The notes: generated from the sequence alone by a model not told the origin. Counted from the first letter of the stretch, positions 1 to 8,113 are shown. The stretch is DNA of 34,383 bases from an uncultured Pseudomonadota bacterium (GCA_903885375.1 CAISIK010000020.1:1-34383); one strand, 5' to 3'. Program-made: numbers and translations.

Positions 1-350
1 AGCGCCGCCGGCAGCCCCTCCCGCCCCAGCGCCTCCCGCCGTGGCACGCCCGCGCGCACCCGCGCGCCGGCTCCCGGCACGGCCCGCGCCGAATCGAGCA
101 GCCCACGCGCCCGCGAGAGGAGGCCCCGCCCCCCGGCGCCGCGCTCCACGAGCCCCGTGACCACCCCGCCGGACACCTGAGAGGCGCGCAGCCCCGCGAG
201 GTCGAGCACGGCATCCACCGCGGCGCTCGGGAAGCCCGCCGCGGCGTCGCGGATGAGCCAGGACTCGCGGATGGCGCCCACGAGGCGCCCCTCGCGCACG
301 AGGACGGCCGCCGGGTCCTCCCCGACCGAGAGCGCGAGGAAAACGCTCAT
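1..350 (-). CDS. Carbamoyltransferase (NodU/CmcH)-like protein, N-terminal part
   Basis: The reading frame opens with ATG at 350 and stays open to the window edge, giving about 116 residues. The start MSVFLALSVGEDPAAVLVR, then EGRLVGAIRES, then GFPSAAVDAVLDLAGL follows the N-terminal pattern of NodU/CmcH O-carbamoyltransferases: a short beta strand, a (G)HDSAA-type loop, a 'dG.lvaa.eEer' strand, and 'FP..Ai...L..agl'. The usual His of the HDSAA loop is Glu here (GEDPAA), so activity may differ. The ATG overlaps the stop of the EcsC-family gene as ATGA, which implies translational coupling. The rest of the gene, including the catalytic core, is outside the window. The family call is moderate and could instead be another ASKHA-fold protein. 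Confidence 0.5.
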   Translation of the reverse strand, partial: MSVFLALSVGEDPAAVLVREGRLVGAIRESWLIRDAAAGFPSAAVDAVLDLAGLRASQVSGGVVTGLVERGAGGRGLLSRARGLLDSARAVPGAGARVRAGVPRREALGREGLPAA

Positions 351-1060
351 CGGCGGGGCCGCACCTCATCGGCCACCGACTCCTCGCCGAGGTCGAAGGG
401 CGCCGACTCGAGCGCGCCGGCGTAGACCGCGGCCATGCGCTGCGCGTGGAGCTGCTGGCGGCGCCAGGCCACCACGCCGCCCACCCCGGCGCCGAGGCCC
501 GGCACCATCCGCACCACGCGGCCCACGAGCATGCCGACCGACTGGCGCGCCACCTGCCGGCCCGCCCAGCCCACCATGGCCTGCCGGCTGCCATCACTGC
601 GCGCGAGGCCGGTGAGGTCGGAGATGCGGGTGGTCACGCGGGCGGAGTCGGGGAGCTGCACCTCCCAGGCCGCGGCGAGGGCGCGGGCGAGCACGAGCTT
701 GCCGTGGTCGGTGTCGGGGTCGAAGCCGTACACCACGGCCAGCCGCTGCGCGAGCCGCAGGGAGGCCACCGTCTGCGCGGCCATCTCGGGGGCCAGCGCC
801 AGCAGGCCGGCCGCGCCGCCCACGGCGCCCACCGCCGCCGCCGTGCGGGCGGCGCCCTTCGACACCGCCACCACGCTGCGGGCGAGCGCCTCGTCGTCGG
901 GCCACTCGCCGGCTGCCTCATCGACGAAGGCGATGCCCGCCGCCCGGAACTCCTCGCGGAGCTGGAACGTGGGCACGCTCGCCGCGCTGTAGAGCGCGGG
1001 GAGCAGGTCGGCGTCGAGGCGCTGTCCGAGCGCATCGGCGATGAGTCGCCACGGTGACAC
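347..1060 (-). CDS. EcsC family protein
   Basis: A 237-residue protein starting at GTG (1060). It has the EcsC-domain layout: an N-terminal helical part, a small-residue hydrophobic segment at about residues 74-98 (AAAVGAVGGAAGLLALAPEM), then a helix ending in RLAVVYGFDPDTD, which matches the family's '..iA.vYGyDp.d' signature, and a second hydrophobic segment near residue 180 (VRMVPGLGAGVGGVVAW). EcsC-family proteins are membrane-associated and of poorly defined function; the name comes from the Bacillus Ecs transporter locus, but most members are unlinked to ABC transporters. It lies 23 bp after the beta-barrel-like gene and overlaps the carbamoyltransferase-like gene by 4 bp, so it is the third gene of a four-gene unit. 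A GTG start was chosen because no in-frame ATG gives a complete domain. Confidence 0.72.
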   Translation of the reverse strand: MSPWRLIADALGQRLDADLLPALYSAASVPTFQLREEFRAAGIAFVDEAAGEWPDDEALARSVVAVSKGAARTAAAVGAVGGAAGLLALAPEMAAQTVASLRLAQRLAVVYGFDPDTDHGKLVLARALAAAWEVQLPDSARVTTRISDLTGLARSDGSRQAMVGWAGRQVARQSVGMLVGRVVRMVPGLGAGVGGVVAWRRQQLHAQRMAAVYAGALESAPFDLGEESVADEVRPRR

Positions 1061-1083
1061 ACCCCTGCGGTAACGGGGAGCGC

Positions 1084-1758
1084 CTAGAAGCGCACGAGCA
1101 CGTCGGCGCCGAGGAGGATGCGACCCTCCACATCGAACTGCTCGCGGCCGGAGAGCTCGCCGCGGTTGCCGGCCACCAGCATCAGCAGCTCGGCGTGGGG
1201 GAGGAGCGACATCCAGTCGAACGCGCGGAGCTCGCAGCCGGCGCGGGCCCCGAGCACGGGCAGGAGCGAGCGGCTGCGCAGCGGCACCGCCGCGCTGAAC
1301 GAGGGGAGCGCGAGCTGGGCATCACTCGCGAACAGGCCCGCCGACACCGCGAAGGTGGGCAGCACCCGGAGCACCGGCTTCCGCTCGGGGAGGTCGGCCC
1401 CCACCTCCAGCGGCACGCGCACGGTGAAGAGCAGGGCCAGCTCATCGCGGGTGCCGTTGAGCGCCCCGGCCGGCACGGCGGCATCGGGGATGAGCACGCT
1501 CGCATCCACGAGGTCGCGGCGCGCATGGTCCACCACGAAGCCGAGGGCCACCCGGTAGCGACCCACCTCGCCGGCGAGCTCGAACCGCTCGCCGAGGGCT
1601 TCGCCCCAGGCCGGGGCGGTCCCGCCCACGCCCCAGGTGGAGCCGAGGCCCATGGCCACGGTCACCGCGCCGCCCGCCTCGGGCCGGCGCTCCGCGGCCT
1701 CCGCCCCGGCCGATGCCGCGGCGAGGACCCCCACGGCGAGGACCCGCGCGACCCTCAA
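1084..1758 (-). CDS. Outer-membrane beta-barrel-like protein with signal peptide
   Basis: A 224-residue protein. The start is TTG at 1758, overlapping the stop of the MBL-fold gene (TTGA); this start gives a clean signal peptide ([21 protein letters not shown]). The mature part alternates hydrophobic and polar residues in strands, with Gly/Asp/Arg-rich turns (for example [37 protein letters not shown] and [10 protein letters not shown]). The protein ends on Phe, as outer-membrane barrels often do. No specific family is recognised. Longer open frames upstream in the same phase run antisense-style through the MBL gene and are not expected to be translated. The likely role is an outer-membrane structural or transport protein, inferred only from its shape. 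Confidence 0.6.
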   Translation of the reverse strand: MRVARVLAVGVLAAASAGAEAAERRPEAGGAVTVAMGLGSTWGVGGTAPAWGEALGERFELAGEVGRYRVALGFVVDHARRDLVDASVLIPDAAVPAGALNGTRDELALLFTVRVPLEVGADLPERKPVLRVLPTFAVSAGLFASDAQLALPSFSAAVPLRSRSLLPVLGARAGCELRAFDWMSLLPHAELLMLVAGNRGELSGREQFDVEGRILLGADVLVRF

Positions 1759-2588
1759 GTGGGCCCGGCGGCCGAGTAACGACCGCGCTCGTCGCGCACG
1801 ACGCGACCCAGCGCGGCCTCGGGATCGTGGGTGAAGAAGACGCTCCCGCTGCGGGCGTGCAGGTCGGCGAGCAGCGCCTCCTTCTCCTCGATGAGGCGCT
1901 CGGGGAAGCGGTCGTAGCCCATGGTGATGGCGGTGTGCACCCAGGGGCGGCCGGGGATGGCGTCGGAGGCGAAGACCACCGGGCCCGCCTCGGTGGGGAC
2001 CTCGGCGAGGAGCAGGCCCGGCGTGTGGCCCTCGGAGAGGTGGAAGCGCCAGCCGGCGCCGAGGGTGGCGGAGGTGGGCCCCTCGAGGAGCTCCACCCGG
2101 CCGGTGGCCGCGAGCTGCGCGTTGAGCGCGGGGATGAAGCTCGCCCGGTCGCGCGCGTGGGGCGCGAACGCCCGCTCCCACGCCGGGCGGGAGAGCACGA
2201 ACTTCGCCTTGCCAAAGAGCAGCCCGGCGCCCTCCTCATGGGCGCCGAACAGGCCGCCCACGTGATCGAAGTGGAGGTGGCTGAGCACGACCACGTCGAT
2301 GTCGTCGGGGGTGACGCCCTCCGCGGCGAGGTTGGCGATGAGGCGGTGATCCGGCTCCACCACGCCGAAGCGGTCGCGAGATTCGGGCGCGAAGAAGACC
2401 CCGATGCCGGCCTCGCACAGCACGCGCCGCCCATCGTCGGTCTCCACCAGCATCGCCCGGCACGCCAGCTCGATGCGGTGCCGCTCGTCGGGCGGCGACC
2501 ACCGCTCCCACAAGGCCCGCGGTGCGTTGCCGTACATCGCGCCCCCATCGAGGCGCTGTCGGTTTCCGAGGATGGGCCGCACCCGCAT
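1755..2588 (-). CDS. MBL-fold metallo-hydrolase
   Basis: A 277-residue metallo-beta-lactamase-fold enzyme. The zinc motif HxHxDH is complete: H104, H106, D108 and H109 in [13 protein letters not shown]. The later ligands are also visible: His in SEGHTPG, Asp in FASDAIPG and His in VFFTHDPE. This arrangement and length resemble the lactonase/hydrolase branch (AiiA-like and related alkyl-hydrolases) rather than true beta-lactamases; the substrate cannot be read from the sequence. There is no signal peptide, so it should be cytoplasmic. The ATG at 2588 heads a coupled minus-strand run with the beta-barrel, EcsC and carbamoyltransferase-like genes. It diverges from the ferritin-like lipoprotein gene across 75 bp. 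Confidence 0.85.
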   Translation of the reverse strand: MRVRPILGNRQRLDGGAMYGNAPRALWERWSPPDERHRIELACRAMLVETDDGRRVLCEAGIGVFFAPESRDRFGVVEPDHRLIANLAAEGVTPDDIDVVVLSHLHFDHVGGLFGAHEEGAGLLFGKAKFVLSRPAWERAFAPHARDRASFIPALNAQLAATGRVELLEGPTSATLGAGWRFHLSEGHTPGLLLAEVPTEAGPVVFASDAIPGRPWVHTAITMGYDRFPERLIEEKEALLADLHARSGSVFFTHDPEAALGRVVRDERGRYSAAGPT

Positions 2589-2637
2589 GCCGCCTACCTA
2601 TCCCAACCAGGGGTAGCCGCGCGCGCCCCCCCTCGGG

Positions 2638-2643
2638 TACCGT
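2638..2643 (+). promoter_or_regulatory. Possible -10 element of the ferritin-like lipoprotein gene
   Basis: TACCGT fits the minimal TANNNT form and lies 20 nt before the ATG at 2664, in the 75-bp divergent spacer. A very similar GTACCCTG lies 22 nt before the terpene-cyclase-like gene (10230-10235). No clear -35 hexamer is visible, so this is weak. Confidence 0.2.
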
Positions 2644-2663
2644 GGGCGAGAACCGGACCCGCC

Positions 2664-4217
2664 ATGCCTCGTTACCCGCTCCTTTCCCTCGAAGTCCTGC
2701 TCCTCGCCGCGATCGGCTGCACCGGCGCCGACAAGGGCGGCCCCGACGACTCGGGCGGCGACACCGGCGCCGCCCCGGCCTGCGCGAACGCGGAGTCCAT
2801 CCTGCTCGACAACGGCGACCCGAGCGGCTTCGAGCGCTGCGAGGATGGCGCAGTGAACCGCACCGCTCCGGCGGCGGTCACCCCCACCAACCCCGGCGAA
2901 CGCTGCCGGGGCAACGAGGACCAGATGAGCTGCACCAACGACGGGGAGTGCACCGACTCCCCGAACGGCCAGTGCAGCCACTTCGACGACATCGGCGACG
3001 GCGGCTTTCCCAACGGCACGTGCGGCTGCGAGTACACCTGCAGCGGCGACGAGGACTGCGGCGAGGGCCGGGCCTGCGTGCCGAGCGAGGTGACGGAGGG
3101 TGAGGACCGGCCGGTGTGCGTGCCAGCGGAGTGCAGGACGAGCGCCGACTGCGAGAGCGGCGAGTGCGGCTTCGGCGAACACTTCAACGGCTGCTACTGG
3201 CAGATGGGCCTGCACTGCCGCGAGGCCGAAGCCGATGCCTGCCGCACGGACGCGGACTGTGAAGGCAACGTGGATGGCGAGGAGTGCGCCATCGTGGGCG
3301 AGGTCGAAGCCTTCGCGTGTACCGAAGCCGGTTGCGCCATCGGTCGCCCGCTGCTCGTGGGGGGCTCGGCCCGCGCGGCGGAGGCGACGGGCCGCGAGGA
3401 CTGGCGCGCGGCGCCGACCGGGGCCGGTGGGGACCCGGGCCCGGAGGCGTGCGCGCTCCTCGCCGCGCACTGGGCGCGCGTGGCCGCCCTGGAGCACGCC
3501 AGCGTGGGCAGCTTCGCCCGCTTCACGCTCCAGCTCCTCGCCCTCGGCGCGCCCCCCGAGCTGCTCCTCGGCGCGCAGGAGGCCGCCGCCGACGAGGTGC
3601 GCCACGCCCGCTTCGCCTACGCGCTCGCCAGCCGCTTCGCGGGCCGCGCCGTGGGCCCCGGCCCCCTCCCCCTCGACGGGGCGATGCCCCCGCTCGACGC
3701 CGAGGGCTTCGTGACCGGCCTCATCGAGGAGGCCTGCGTGGGCGAGACGCTCGGCGCCGCCGAGGCCGCCGCGGCCGCCGAAGCGGCGTGCGACCCCGAG
3801 GTGCGCGCCGGCCTCGAAGGCGTGGCCCGCGACGAAGCCCGCCACGCCGCGTTGGCCTGGCGCTCGCTCGGGTGGGTGCTGGCGGCCCGGCCGGAGCTGC
3901 TTCCCCATGCGCGGGAGCGCTTCGCCGCGGCGGTGGCGGCCCACGAAGCGCGGCTGGCGCAGGAGGCCGACAGCGCCGACCTCGCGGCGTGGGGGCTCCC
4001 CCGCCGGAGCGAGCGGCGCGCGGTGCAGCGGATGGCCCTGCGGGCGGTGGTGGCCTCGGTGGGGGCCGCCGCGCTGCGGGGCGCCTACAGGTTGCCGTTG
4101 GCCAAGGCGCCGGCCACGCTCGACTTCTCCGCGCGGGTGGCTCCATCGCGGGAATCCGCGGCCGCATGCAGCGGCGGCGCCGACACCGGGATGGGCACGC
4201 GCTTGGGCCAGCCGTAG
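2664..4217 (+). CDS. Cys-rich lipoprotein with ferritin-like di-iron domain
   Basis: A 517-residue protein. The signal peptide ends in a lipobox (LLLAAIGC), followed by an Asp/Gly/Thr linker (DDSGGDTGAAP). Residues of about 35-230 contain many Cys in short knot-like units (CTNDGECTDSPNGQC, CSGDEDCGEGRAC, CRTSADCESGECG). Residues of about 260-430 form a helical ferritin-like domain with the full ligand pattern: E277 in ALEHASVGSF, E311/H314 in DEVRHA, E355/E356 in IEEACVGET, and E391/H394 in DEARHA. The two ExxH motifs and spacing fit a di-iron site. It should sit on the outer membrane or cell surface. Its role, such as iron storage or oxidation, is inference. The last 133 bp overlap the 3' end of the SGNH gene on the other strand. 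Confidence 0.8.
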   Translation: MPRYPLLSLEVLLLAAIGCTGADKGGPDDSGGDTGAAPACANAESILLDNGDPSGFERCEDGAVNRTAPAAVTPTNPGERCRGNEDQMSCTNDGECTDSPNGQCSHFDDIGDGGFPNGTCGCEYTCSGDEDCGEGRACVPSEVTEGEDRPVCVPAECRTSADCESGECGFGEHFNGCYWQMGLHCREAEADACRTDADCEGNVDGEECAIVGEVEAFACTEAGCAIGRPLLVGGSARAAEATGREDWRAAPTGAGGDPGPEACALLAAHWARVAALEHASVGSFARFTLQLLALGAPPELLLGAQEAAADEVRHARFAYALASRFAGRAVGPGPLPLDGAMPPLDAEGFVTGLIEEACVGETLGAAEAAAAAEAACDPEVRAGLEGVARDEARHAALAWRSLGWVLAARPELLPHARERFAAAVAAHEARLAQEADSADLAAWGLPRRSERRAVQRMALRAVVASVGAAALRGAYRLPLAKAPATLDFSARVAPSRESAAACSGGADTGMGTRLGQP

Positions 4218-5173
4218 GCGTAGAGCTCGTCGGCGAGGGCCTCGCCGAGCAGGGTGGAGCCGGCGTTGTTCGGGTGCAGATCGTCGCTGAACAGGGTGCC
4301 CGAGTCCTGCCCCGAGCCGCCCAGCACCTTGAGCGCATCCACGTAGGGCACGCCGTGGGCCTTCGCCACGCGGTACTGCGCATCCACGTACACGAAGCTC
4401 GGGTCGGTGGTCTGCCGCCCGCGGCGCACCATCATCTCGGCGCACAGCCCGAGGAAGACGACCCCGATCTTCCGCTCACGGGCCTCGTCGAGGAGGGTTT
4501 CGAGGTTGCGGGCGTAGTCGGCGAGCGGCACGCGGCGCACGCCGAGATCCCCAGGCTGGGGCCAGGAGATGACACGCTCGGCGGGCAGGCCGCGGCTCGT
4601 GTTCACCGCGCGCTTCACCACGCGGAAGAGCGCCAGGCGCGAGAGCTGGAGCTCGATGCGCGCGGTGGGCATGCGGAGCTGGCGGTAGAGGTCGGCATCA
4701 CGCACGATGTCGAGCGTAGTGTCGCTCCAGAGGTTGCCGATCACGAGCACGGTGGGCGCGAGCGACCACCCCAGCTCATCCATCACCTCGAGCGTCTGCA
4801 TCGTGGAGTAGCCGGGCACCGCCAGCGAGCGCACCCGCGCGGGCTTGCCGCGCTCCGCGAGGCGGGCCCCCAGCGCCTCGTGGATGGTGAACCCGTCGTT
4901 CACCCCGTGCCCGAAGATGCTGGAGTCGCCCACCGTGAGCACCAGCGGCGCATCCGCGGGACCGGGCTTCTTGACCTGCCGGAAGCCATCGGCATCCACC
5001 CGGACGTCCTGCTGTCCGCCGCTGGCGAGCCGCCAGAGGCGGCGAGGGTCCGGGGTGAGCGCCTTGCCGGTAGGCGCCTCGCTGCCGAGCCAGAGCCGGC
5101 AGAGGAGCTCGGCCACGAGGAGGATCGCAGTACCGGTGAGCAGGCCGAGAAAACGGCGCTTCCTCTGTTCCAT
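4085..5173 (-). CDS. SGNH/GDSL-hydrolase-like protein with N-terminal membrane anchor
   Basis: A 362-residue protein. The start is ATG at 5173 (MEQRKRRFLG); the frame is open further upstream, but that part crosses the divergent GT-C gene start and is arginine-rich shadow sequence. Residues 7-28 form an uncleaved membrane anchor (LGLLTGTAILLVAELLCRLWL). The catalytic fold follows: block I with the nucleophile in VLTVGDSSIFGHG, block II Gly in LAVPGYST, block III position in VLVIGNLWSD, and block V Asp/His in DDLHPNNAG. This matches the SGNH superfamily of extracytoplasmic esterases and acyltransferase partners; the substrate is unknown. It diverges from the GT-C gene by 76 bp, so both may serve envelope glycan modification. 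Confidence 0.72.
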   Translation of the reverse strand: MEQRKRRFLGLLTGTAILLVAELLCRLWLGSEAPTGKALTPDPRRLWRLASGGQQDVRVDADGFRQVKKPGPADAPLVLTVGDSSIFGHGVNDGFTIHEALGARLAERGKPARVRSLAVPGYSTMQTLEVMDELGWSLAPTVLVIGNLWSDTTLDIVRDADLYRQLRMPTARIELQLSRLALFRVVKRAVNTSRGLPAERVISWPQPGDLGVRRVPLADYARNLETLLDEARERKIGVVFLGLCAEMMVRRGRQTTDPSFVYVDAQYRVAKAHGVPYVDALKVLGGSGQDSGTLFSDDLHPNNAGSTLLGEALADELYAYGWPKRVPIPVSAPPLHAAADSRDGATRAEKSSVAGALANGNL

Positions 5174-5249
5174 CCCGCGCTGGTATTGCGCGCCGGGGCG
5201 CCGAGCCAGTCGTGGACCGGGATAGGCAGACCGGAAGCAGGCACCCGAT

Positions 5250-7259
5250 TTGCAACGCAACTTCCTGGTCTGGTTCACCCTCGCGGGTGTGCTGCTCGTG
5301 GGGTTCCAGACCGCCGCGATGGGCCAGAATGGCGGTGAGGCCTGCCCGCCGCTGGATGACGCCTTCATCCACTTCCAGTACGCCTCCGGCCTCGCCGCCG
5401 GGCACCTCTACACCTTCCAGGAGGGCGCCGCGCCCTCCTCTGGCGCCACGAGCCTCCTCTGGCCCGGCTTCCTCGCGGTGGGCATCAAGCTCGGCCTGCG
5501 GGGCATGGGCCTCTTCGAGTGGGCGCTCGCGGGCTCCCTCCCCCTGGCCGCCCTCGCGGCCTGGCACACGCAGCGGTGGCTCAGCCGCGTGGGCGGCGAG
5601 CGCACGGGCCGCGCCGGGGCGGCGGCCCTGCTCCTCACCGGCGCCTGGCTGTGGGGCGTCTTCAGCGGGATGGAGATCGCGCTCTTCTCCGCGGCCCTCG
5701 CCGCGGTGCTCGACCTCGGCTTCTCCCGCGAGCCCTCCGCGCGGCGGGGCGCCCTCGTCTGGGCCTGCGTGCTCGCGCTCGTGCGCCCGGAAGGCGCGCT
5801 CCTCGTCGGCGCCTTCGTGGCCCTGAAGCTCGTGGCGGCGCGCATGCGCACGCGGCACCGCGCCGAAGCCGCCGGCGCGGTGCTCCCCTGGCTCCTGCCG
5901 CTCGCGCTCGGCGCCGTGCAGCCGCTGCTGAACCTCGCGCTCACCGGCGTCGTCACCAGCTCCTCGGCGCTCGCCAAGTACAACCCGCGCAGCCCCGGTC
6001 CCAGCGAAACGGTGCTCTCCGACTTCGGCTGGGAGATCGTCGGCGGCGCCTACATGCGGCACTACTTCGGCCCGGCCGGCCTCCTCCCCTTCCTGCTCTT
6101 CGTGGTGGGGCTCGCCGGGCTCCTGGTGGCCGACCGCAAGCAGGAACGCCCGCACCTGGGCGCGGCCTCGGCGCTCGCCTGGGGCCTGCCCATCGTGTTC
6201 CTCGGGCTCTTCCTCCCCGTCACGTGGACCCACTACCGCTACGTCATGCCCTACCTCGTGGTGTACGTGCCCGTGGCCATGCTCGGCGCCGCGTATGCCG
6301 ACGAGGCGATCGCCCGCCTGCGCGGCCCCGGCACCTCCCCCACGCCCTTCGTGCTCGGGGGGCTCCTCGCCCTCTGCGCCGCCACCGTGCCCACCTGGGC
6401 CGACCGTTACGCGAAGAACACCGTGGACATCCTCGGCCAGCACGTGGCGCAGGCCCGCTGGGTGCACGACCACCTCCCCCCGGAGGCCGTGGTGGCGGCC
6501 AACGACATCGGCGCGCTCGCCTGGTTCGGCCAGCGCCGCATCGTGGACCTCGAAGGCATCGCCTCCATGGACCGCCTCCCCGACGCCATGGCCGGCGAGG
6601 GCGCGGTTTTTTCGTCGCTCGTGCGCGAGCCGCCCACGGCCCTGGTGGTGTTTCCCGGGTGGTTCGTGAGCACGTTCCAGTCGGGCGCGCTCGTGCCCCA
6701 ACGCCACGCCCGCCTCGCCGATCGCACGGTGTCCGGCGGCGACGACCTCGTCGTGGCCACCCTCGACCTCGAGCTGGCGCGGAGCGGCGCCCGCGAGCCC
6801 GATGGCACCGGCGCCGTGCTCGACACCCTCGATGTGGGCGACCGGCTCGACGAGCTCGCCCATGGCTGGCGGCAGGCCGACGAGCCGCGCTTCGCCGCCC
6901 GTGCCAACACCGTGCTCGCGGGCCGCTACCCGACCTCCGGCAAGGTCGTCGACAGCGCGCGCCGCCTCGTAGGCCCCGCTGCCTTCCAGCTGGAGCGCGG
7001 CGCGGGCCCGGTGGAGCTCATGGCCCGCTTCGGCACGAGCGAGGGCGCCGTGGCGGTGGCGGTCCGCGTGAACGACGAGGCAGTGGGCACCCTGCAAGTC
7101 CCCGTGGTGGGCAAGGGCGAGTGGGTGGACGTTCGCCTTTCCCTCCCGCCAGGCGATCCAGCCGCCGCGATCACGCTGGTGCCGGAGGGCGCCACCCTCG
7201 GTCCCCTTGGCGGCTGGCACCTCGCGCGCGTCTGGGCCACGGAGGCGGTGGGGGAGTAG
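5250..7259 (+). CDS. GT-C fold membrane glycosyltransferase (ArnT/PMT-like)
   Basis: A 669-residue polytopic protein. The TTG at 5250 is the first usable start after an in-frame TAG at 5223; a weak GGAAG lies upstream. A first transmembrane segment (FLVWFTLAGVLLVGFQTAAM) is followed by LDDAFIHFQYASGLAAGH and then SGATSLLWPGFLA. This is the DD-A-FI-x-F-x-YA...G-TS-LW pattern of GT-C enzymes that take polyprenyl-phosphate sugars; the Asp pair is the expected catalytic/metal site in the first outward loop. About ten further hydrophobic helices run to residue 390. The C-terminal 270 residues are soluble and predicted extracytoplasmic. Length is normal for the group. The acceptor is unknown; arabinofuranosyl- or mannosyl-type transfer is possible. 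Confidence 0.75.
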   Translation: MQRNFLVWFTLAGVLLVGFQTAAMGQNGGEACPPLDDAFIHFQYASGLAAGHLYTFQEGAAPSSGATSLLWPGFLAVGIKLGLRGMGLFEWALAGSLPLAALAAWHTQRWLSRVGGERTGRAGAAALLLTGAWLWGVFSGMEIALFSAALAAVLDLGFSREPSARRGALVWACVLALVRPEGALLVGAFVALKLVAARMRTRHRAEAAGAVLPWLLPLALGAVQPLLNLALTGVVTSSSALAKYNPRSPGPSETVLSDFGWEIVGGAYMRHYFGPAGLLPFLLFVVGLAGLLVADRKQERPHLGAASALAWGLPIVFLGLFLPVTWTHYRYVMPYLVVYVPVAMLGAAYADEAIARLRGPGTSPTPFVLGGLLALCAATVPTWADRYAKNTVDILGQHVAQARWVHDHLPPEAVVAANDIGALAWFGQRRIVDLEGIASMDRLPDAMAGEGAVFSSLVREPPTALVVFPGWFVSTFQSGALVPQRHARLADRTVSGGDDLVVATLDLELARSGAREPDGTGAVLDTLDVGDRLDELAHGWRQADEPRFAARANTVLAGRYPTSGKVVDSARRLVGPAAFQLERGAGPVELMARFGTSEGAVAVAVRVNDEAVGTLQVPVVGKGEWVDVRLSLPPGDPAAAITLVPEGATLGPLGGWHLARVWATEAVGE

Positions 7260-7261
7260 GG

Positions 7262-7311
7262 GCGATGGCCGTTTCGCCCCACCTCGGGTGGGCGTCACCG
7301 CCGGCCATCGC
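7262..7311 (+). terminator. Gene-end inverted repeat, probable terminator (core-bearing copy 1)
   Basis: Perfect 10-bp arms GCGATGGCCG (7262-7271) and CGGCCATCGC (7302-7311) begin 2 nt after the GT-C stop codon. The 30-nt loop holds a second hairpin built on CCCCACCTCGGG (7277-7288) closing with GTGGGCG. There is no T-tract. The same core recurs in the repeats at 7601-7656 and 20879-20928. Confidence 0.5.
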
Positions 7312-7387
7312 GGCGCGTCCGAGGCTGGCCCCCCTGGGGTTGCTGACACGCGGTGCGCTCGGCGCGCCCTGCCGCGGCCCCGGGGTT

Positions 7388-7559
7388 GTCCACGAACTCG
7401 AAGCGACCTGCACATCGGTGCCGGTTCGTTGACGCCAGCCGGCGCTCCGCGTCGTCGGACTCGACCCGACCCCGAGGTCGGTGCCCGTTCGTGGACGAAA
7501 CCGCCTCCGCCGCGTCAACGAACGCGGCGGGACCTGCAGGTCGGTTGGGGTTCGTGGAC
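7388..7559. repeat. Three palindromic 46-bp units at exact 63-bp spacing
   Basis: Units lie at 7388-7433, 7451-7496 and 7514-7559, separated by 17-bp spacers. Each unit is a nested dyad: outer arms of the type GTCCACGAAC ... GTTCGTGGAC (10 bp, one mismatch in units 1 and 3, decayed left arm in unit 2), 7-bp spacers, and a central 12-mer that is the perfect palindrome GACCTGCAGGTC in unit 3, GACCCCGAGGTC in unit 2 and GACCTGCACATC in unit 1. The array sits between two convergent genes, with no gene inside. A period of 63 bp equals six helical turns, so the units would lie on one face of DNA. Confidence 0.75.
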
Positions 7560-7600
7560 GGGGCGGGCCCACGCACCGCCCACCGGAGCCCGCACCGATC

Positions 7601-7656
7601 GCGCCGCGCTGCGCGCCGGACCCCGCCGAACCCCGAGGTGGGTCGCGGCGCGGCGC
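7601..7656 (-). terminator. Gene-end inverted repeat (core-bearing copy 2)
   Basis: Perfect 9-bp arms GCGCCGCGC (7601-7609) and GCGCGGCGC (7648-7656) with a 38-nt loop, starting 1 nt after the stop of the minus-strand gene at 7658. The loop contains CCCACCTCGGGG read on the minus strand (7642 to 7631), the same core as the other two repeats. It is probably a terminator, although it lacks a T-tract. Confidence 0.45.
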
Positions 7657-7657
7657 C

Positions 7658-8113
7658 CTACCCCAGCTTGTCGATGGTGATCACGCGCACGCGGCCCTTC
7701 AGATCGCCTTCGCGGCCGAAGGTCCAGCCCGTGCCTTCGGCGAGCCGCTCCACGAGGGGGTAGCTCTCCTGCCAGTCGGGGTCGTTGCGGCGGGCGTCGG
7801 GCTTGTCGAGGTACTCGAGGTCGGGAATGCGCACGCCGTAGTTCCCTTCTTGCGTCTTGAAGGAGTGCCCCTTCATGATGCGGACGCAGCGCCAGGGTTG
7901 GGACTCCCAGTCCTCCGCCTCGGTGGTCTTGAGGAGGAGCCGCGTGCCCAGCGGGGCGATGAAGGCGAGCGACTTGAGCTCGGCGGTGGGCACATCCACG
8001 CCCTGCCGGCCGCTCACCACGTGGATGTCGACCACCCGGCGCTCGCCAGACAGGTTCAGGCCCGCGTAGCAGACGAGGTCGGCGCGGAGCTTGGGGGCGA
8101 TGTCCCACTTCAT
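7658..8113 (-). CDS. Hypothetical protein, 151 residues
   Basis: I do not recognise a family. The protein starts at ATG (8113), has no signal peptide or membrane segment, and looks like a compact mostly-beta soluble domain. It has a mixed charge and several aromatic residues (DWESQPWRCVRIMKGHSF, DPDWQESYPLVERL). One Cys is near the N-terminus (LVCYAGLNL) and one in PWRC. The normal codon usage and good spacing (33 bp after the MFS gene on the same strand) support a real gene, probably the last member of an FGE-lipoprotein/MFS/unknown unit. A small stem, GGGCT-AAGG-AGCCC (8130-8143), lies in the gap before it. Its function cannot be stated. Confidence 0.6.
   Translation of the reverse strand: MKWDIAPKLRADLVCYAGLNLSGERRVVDIHVVSGRQGVDVPTAELKSLAFIAPLGTRLLLKTTEAEDWESQPWRCVRIMKGHSFKTQEGNYGVRIPDLEYLDKPDARRNDPDWQESYPLVERLAEGTGWTFGREGDLKGRVRVITIDKLG

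Noticed and set aside
2598..4445. Long minus-strand open frame opposite the ferritin-like lipoprotein
   Set aside because: No motifs and an arginine/alanine-rich composition; the plus strand has a lipobox and metal ligands.
4776..7415. An 879-codon open frame on the minus strand antisense to the glycosyltransferase
   Set aside because: It encodes low-complexity Gly/His/Glu/Arg-rich sequence and crosses the clearly coding GT-C gene; it is a G+C shadow.
7388..7559. CRISPR array
   Set aside because: Only three units, internally palindromic and diverged, with 17-bp similar spacers, and no cas genes nearby.
7353..7763. A small repeat protein with STN..RP.GR..FVD units
   Set aside because: The 21-residue period follows from the 63-bp palindromic DNA repeat; the same peptide pattern appears on both strands, so DNA symmetry explains it.
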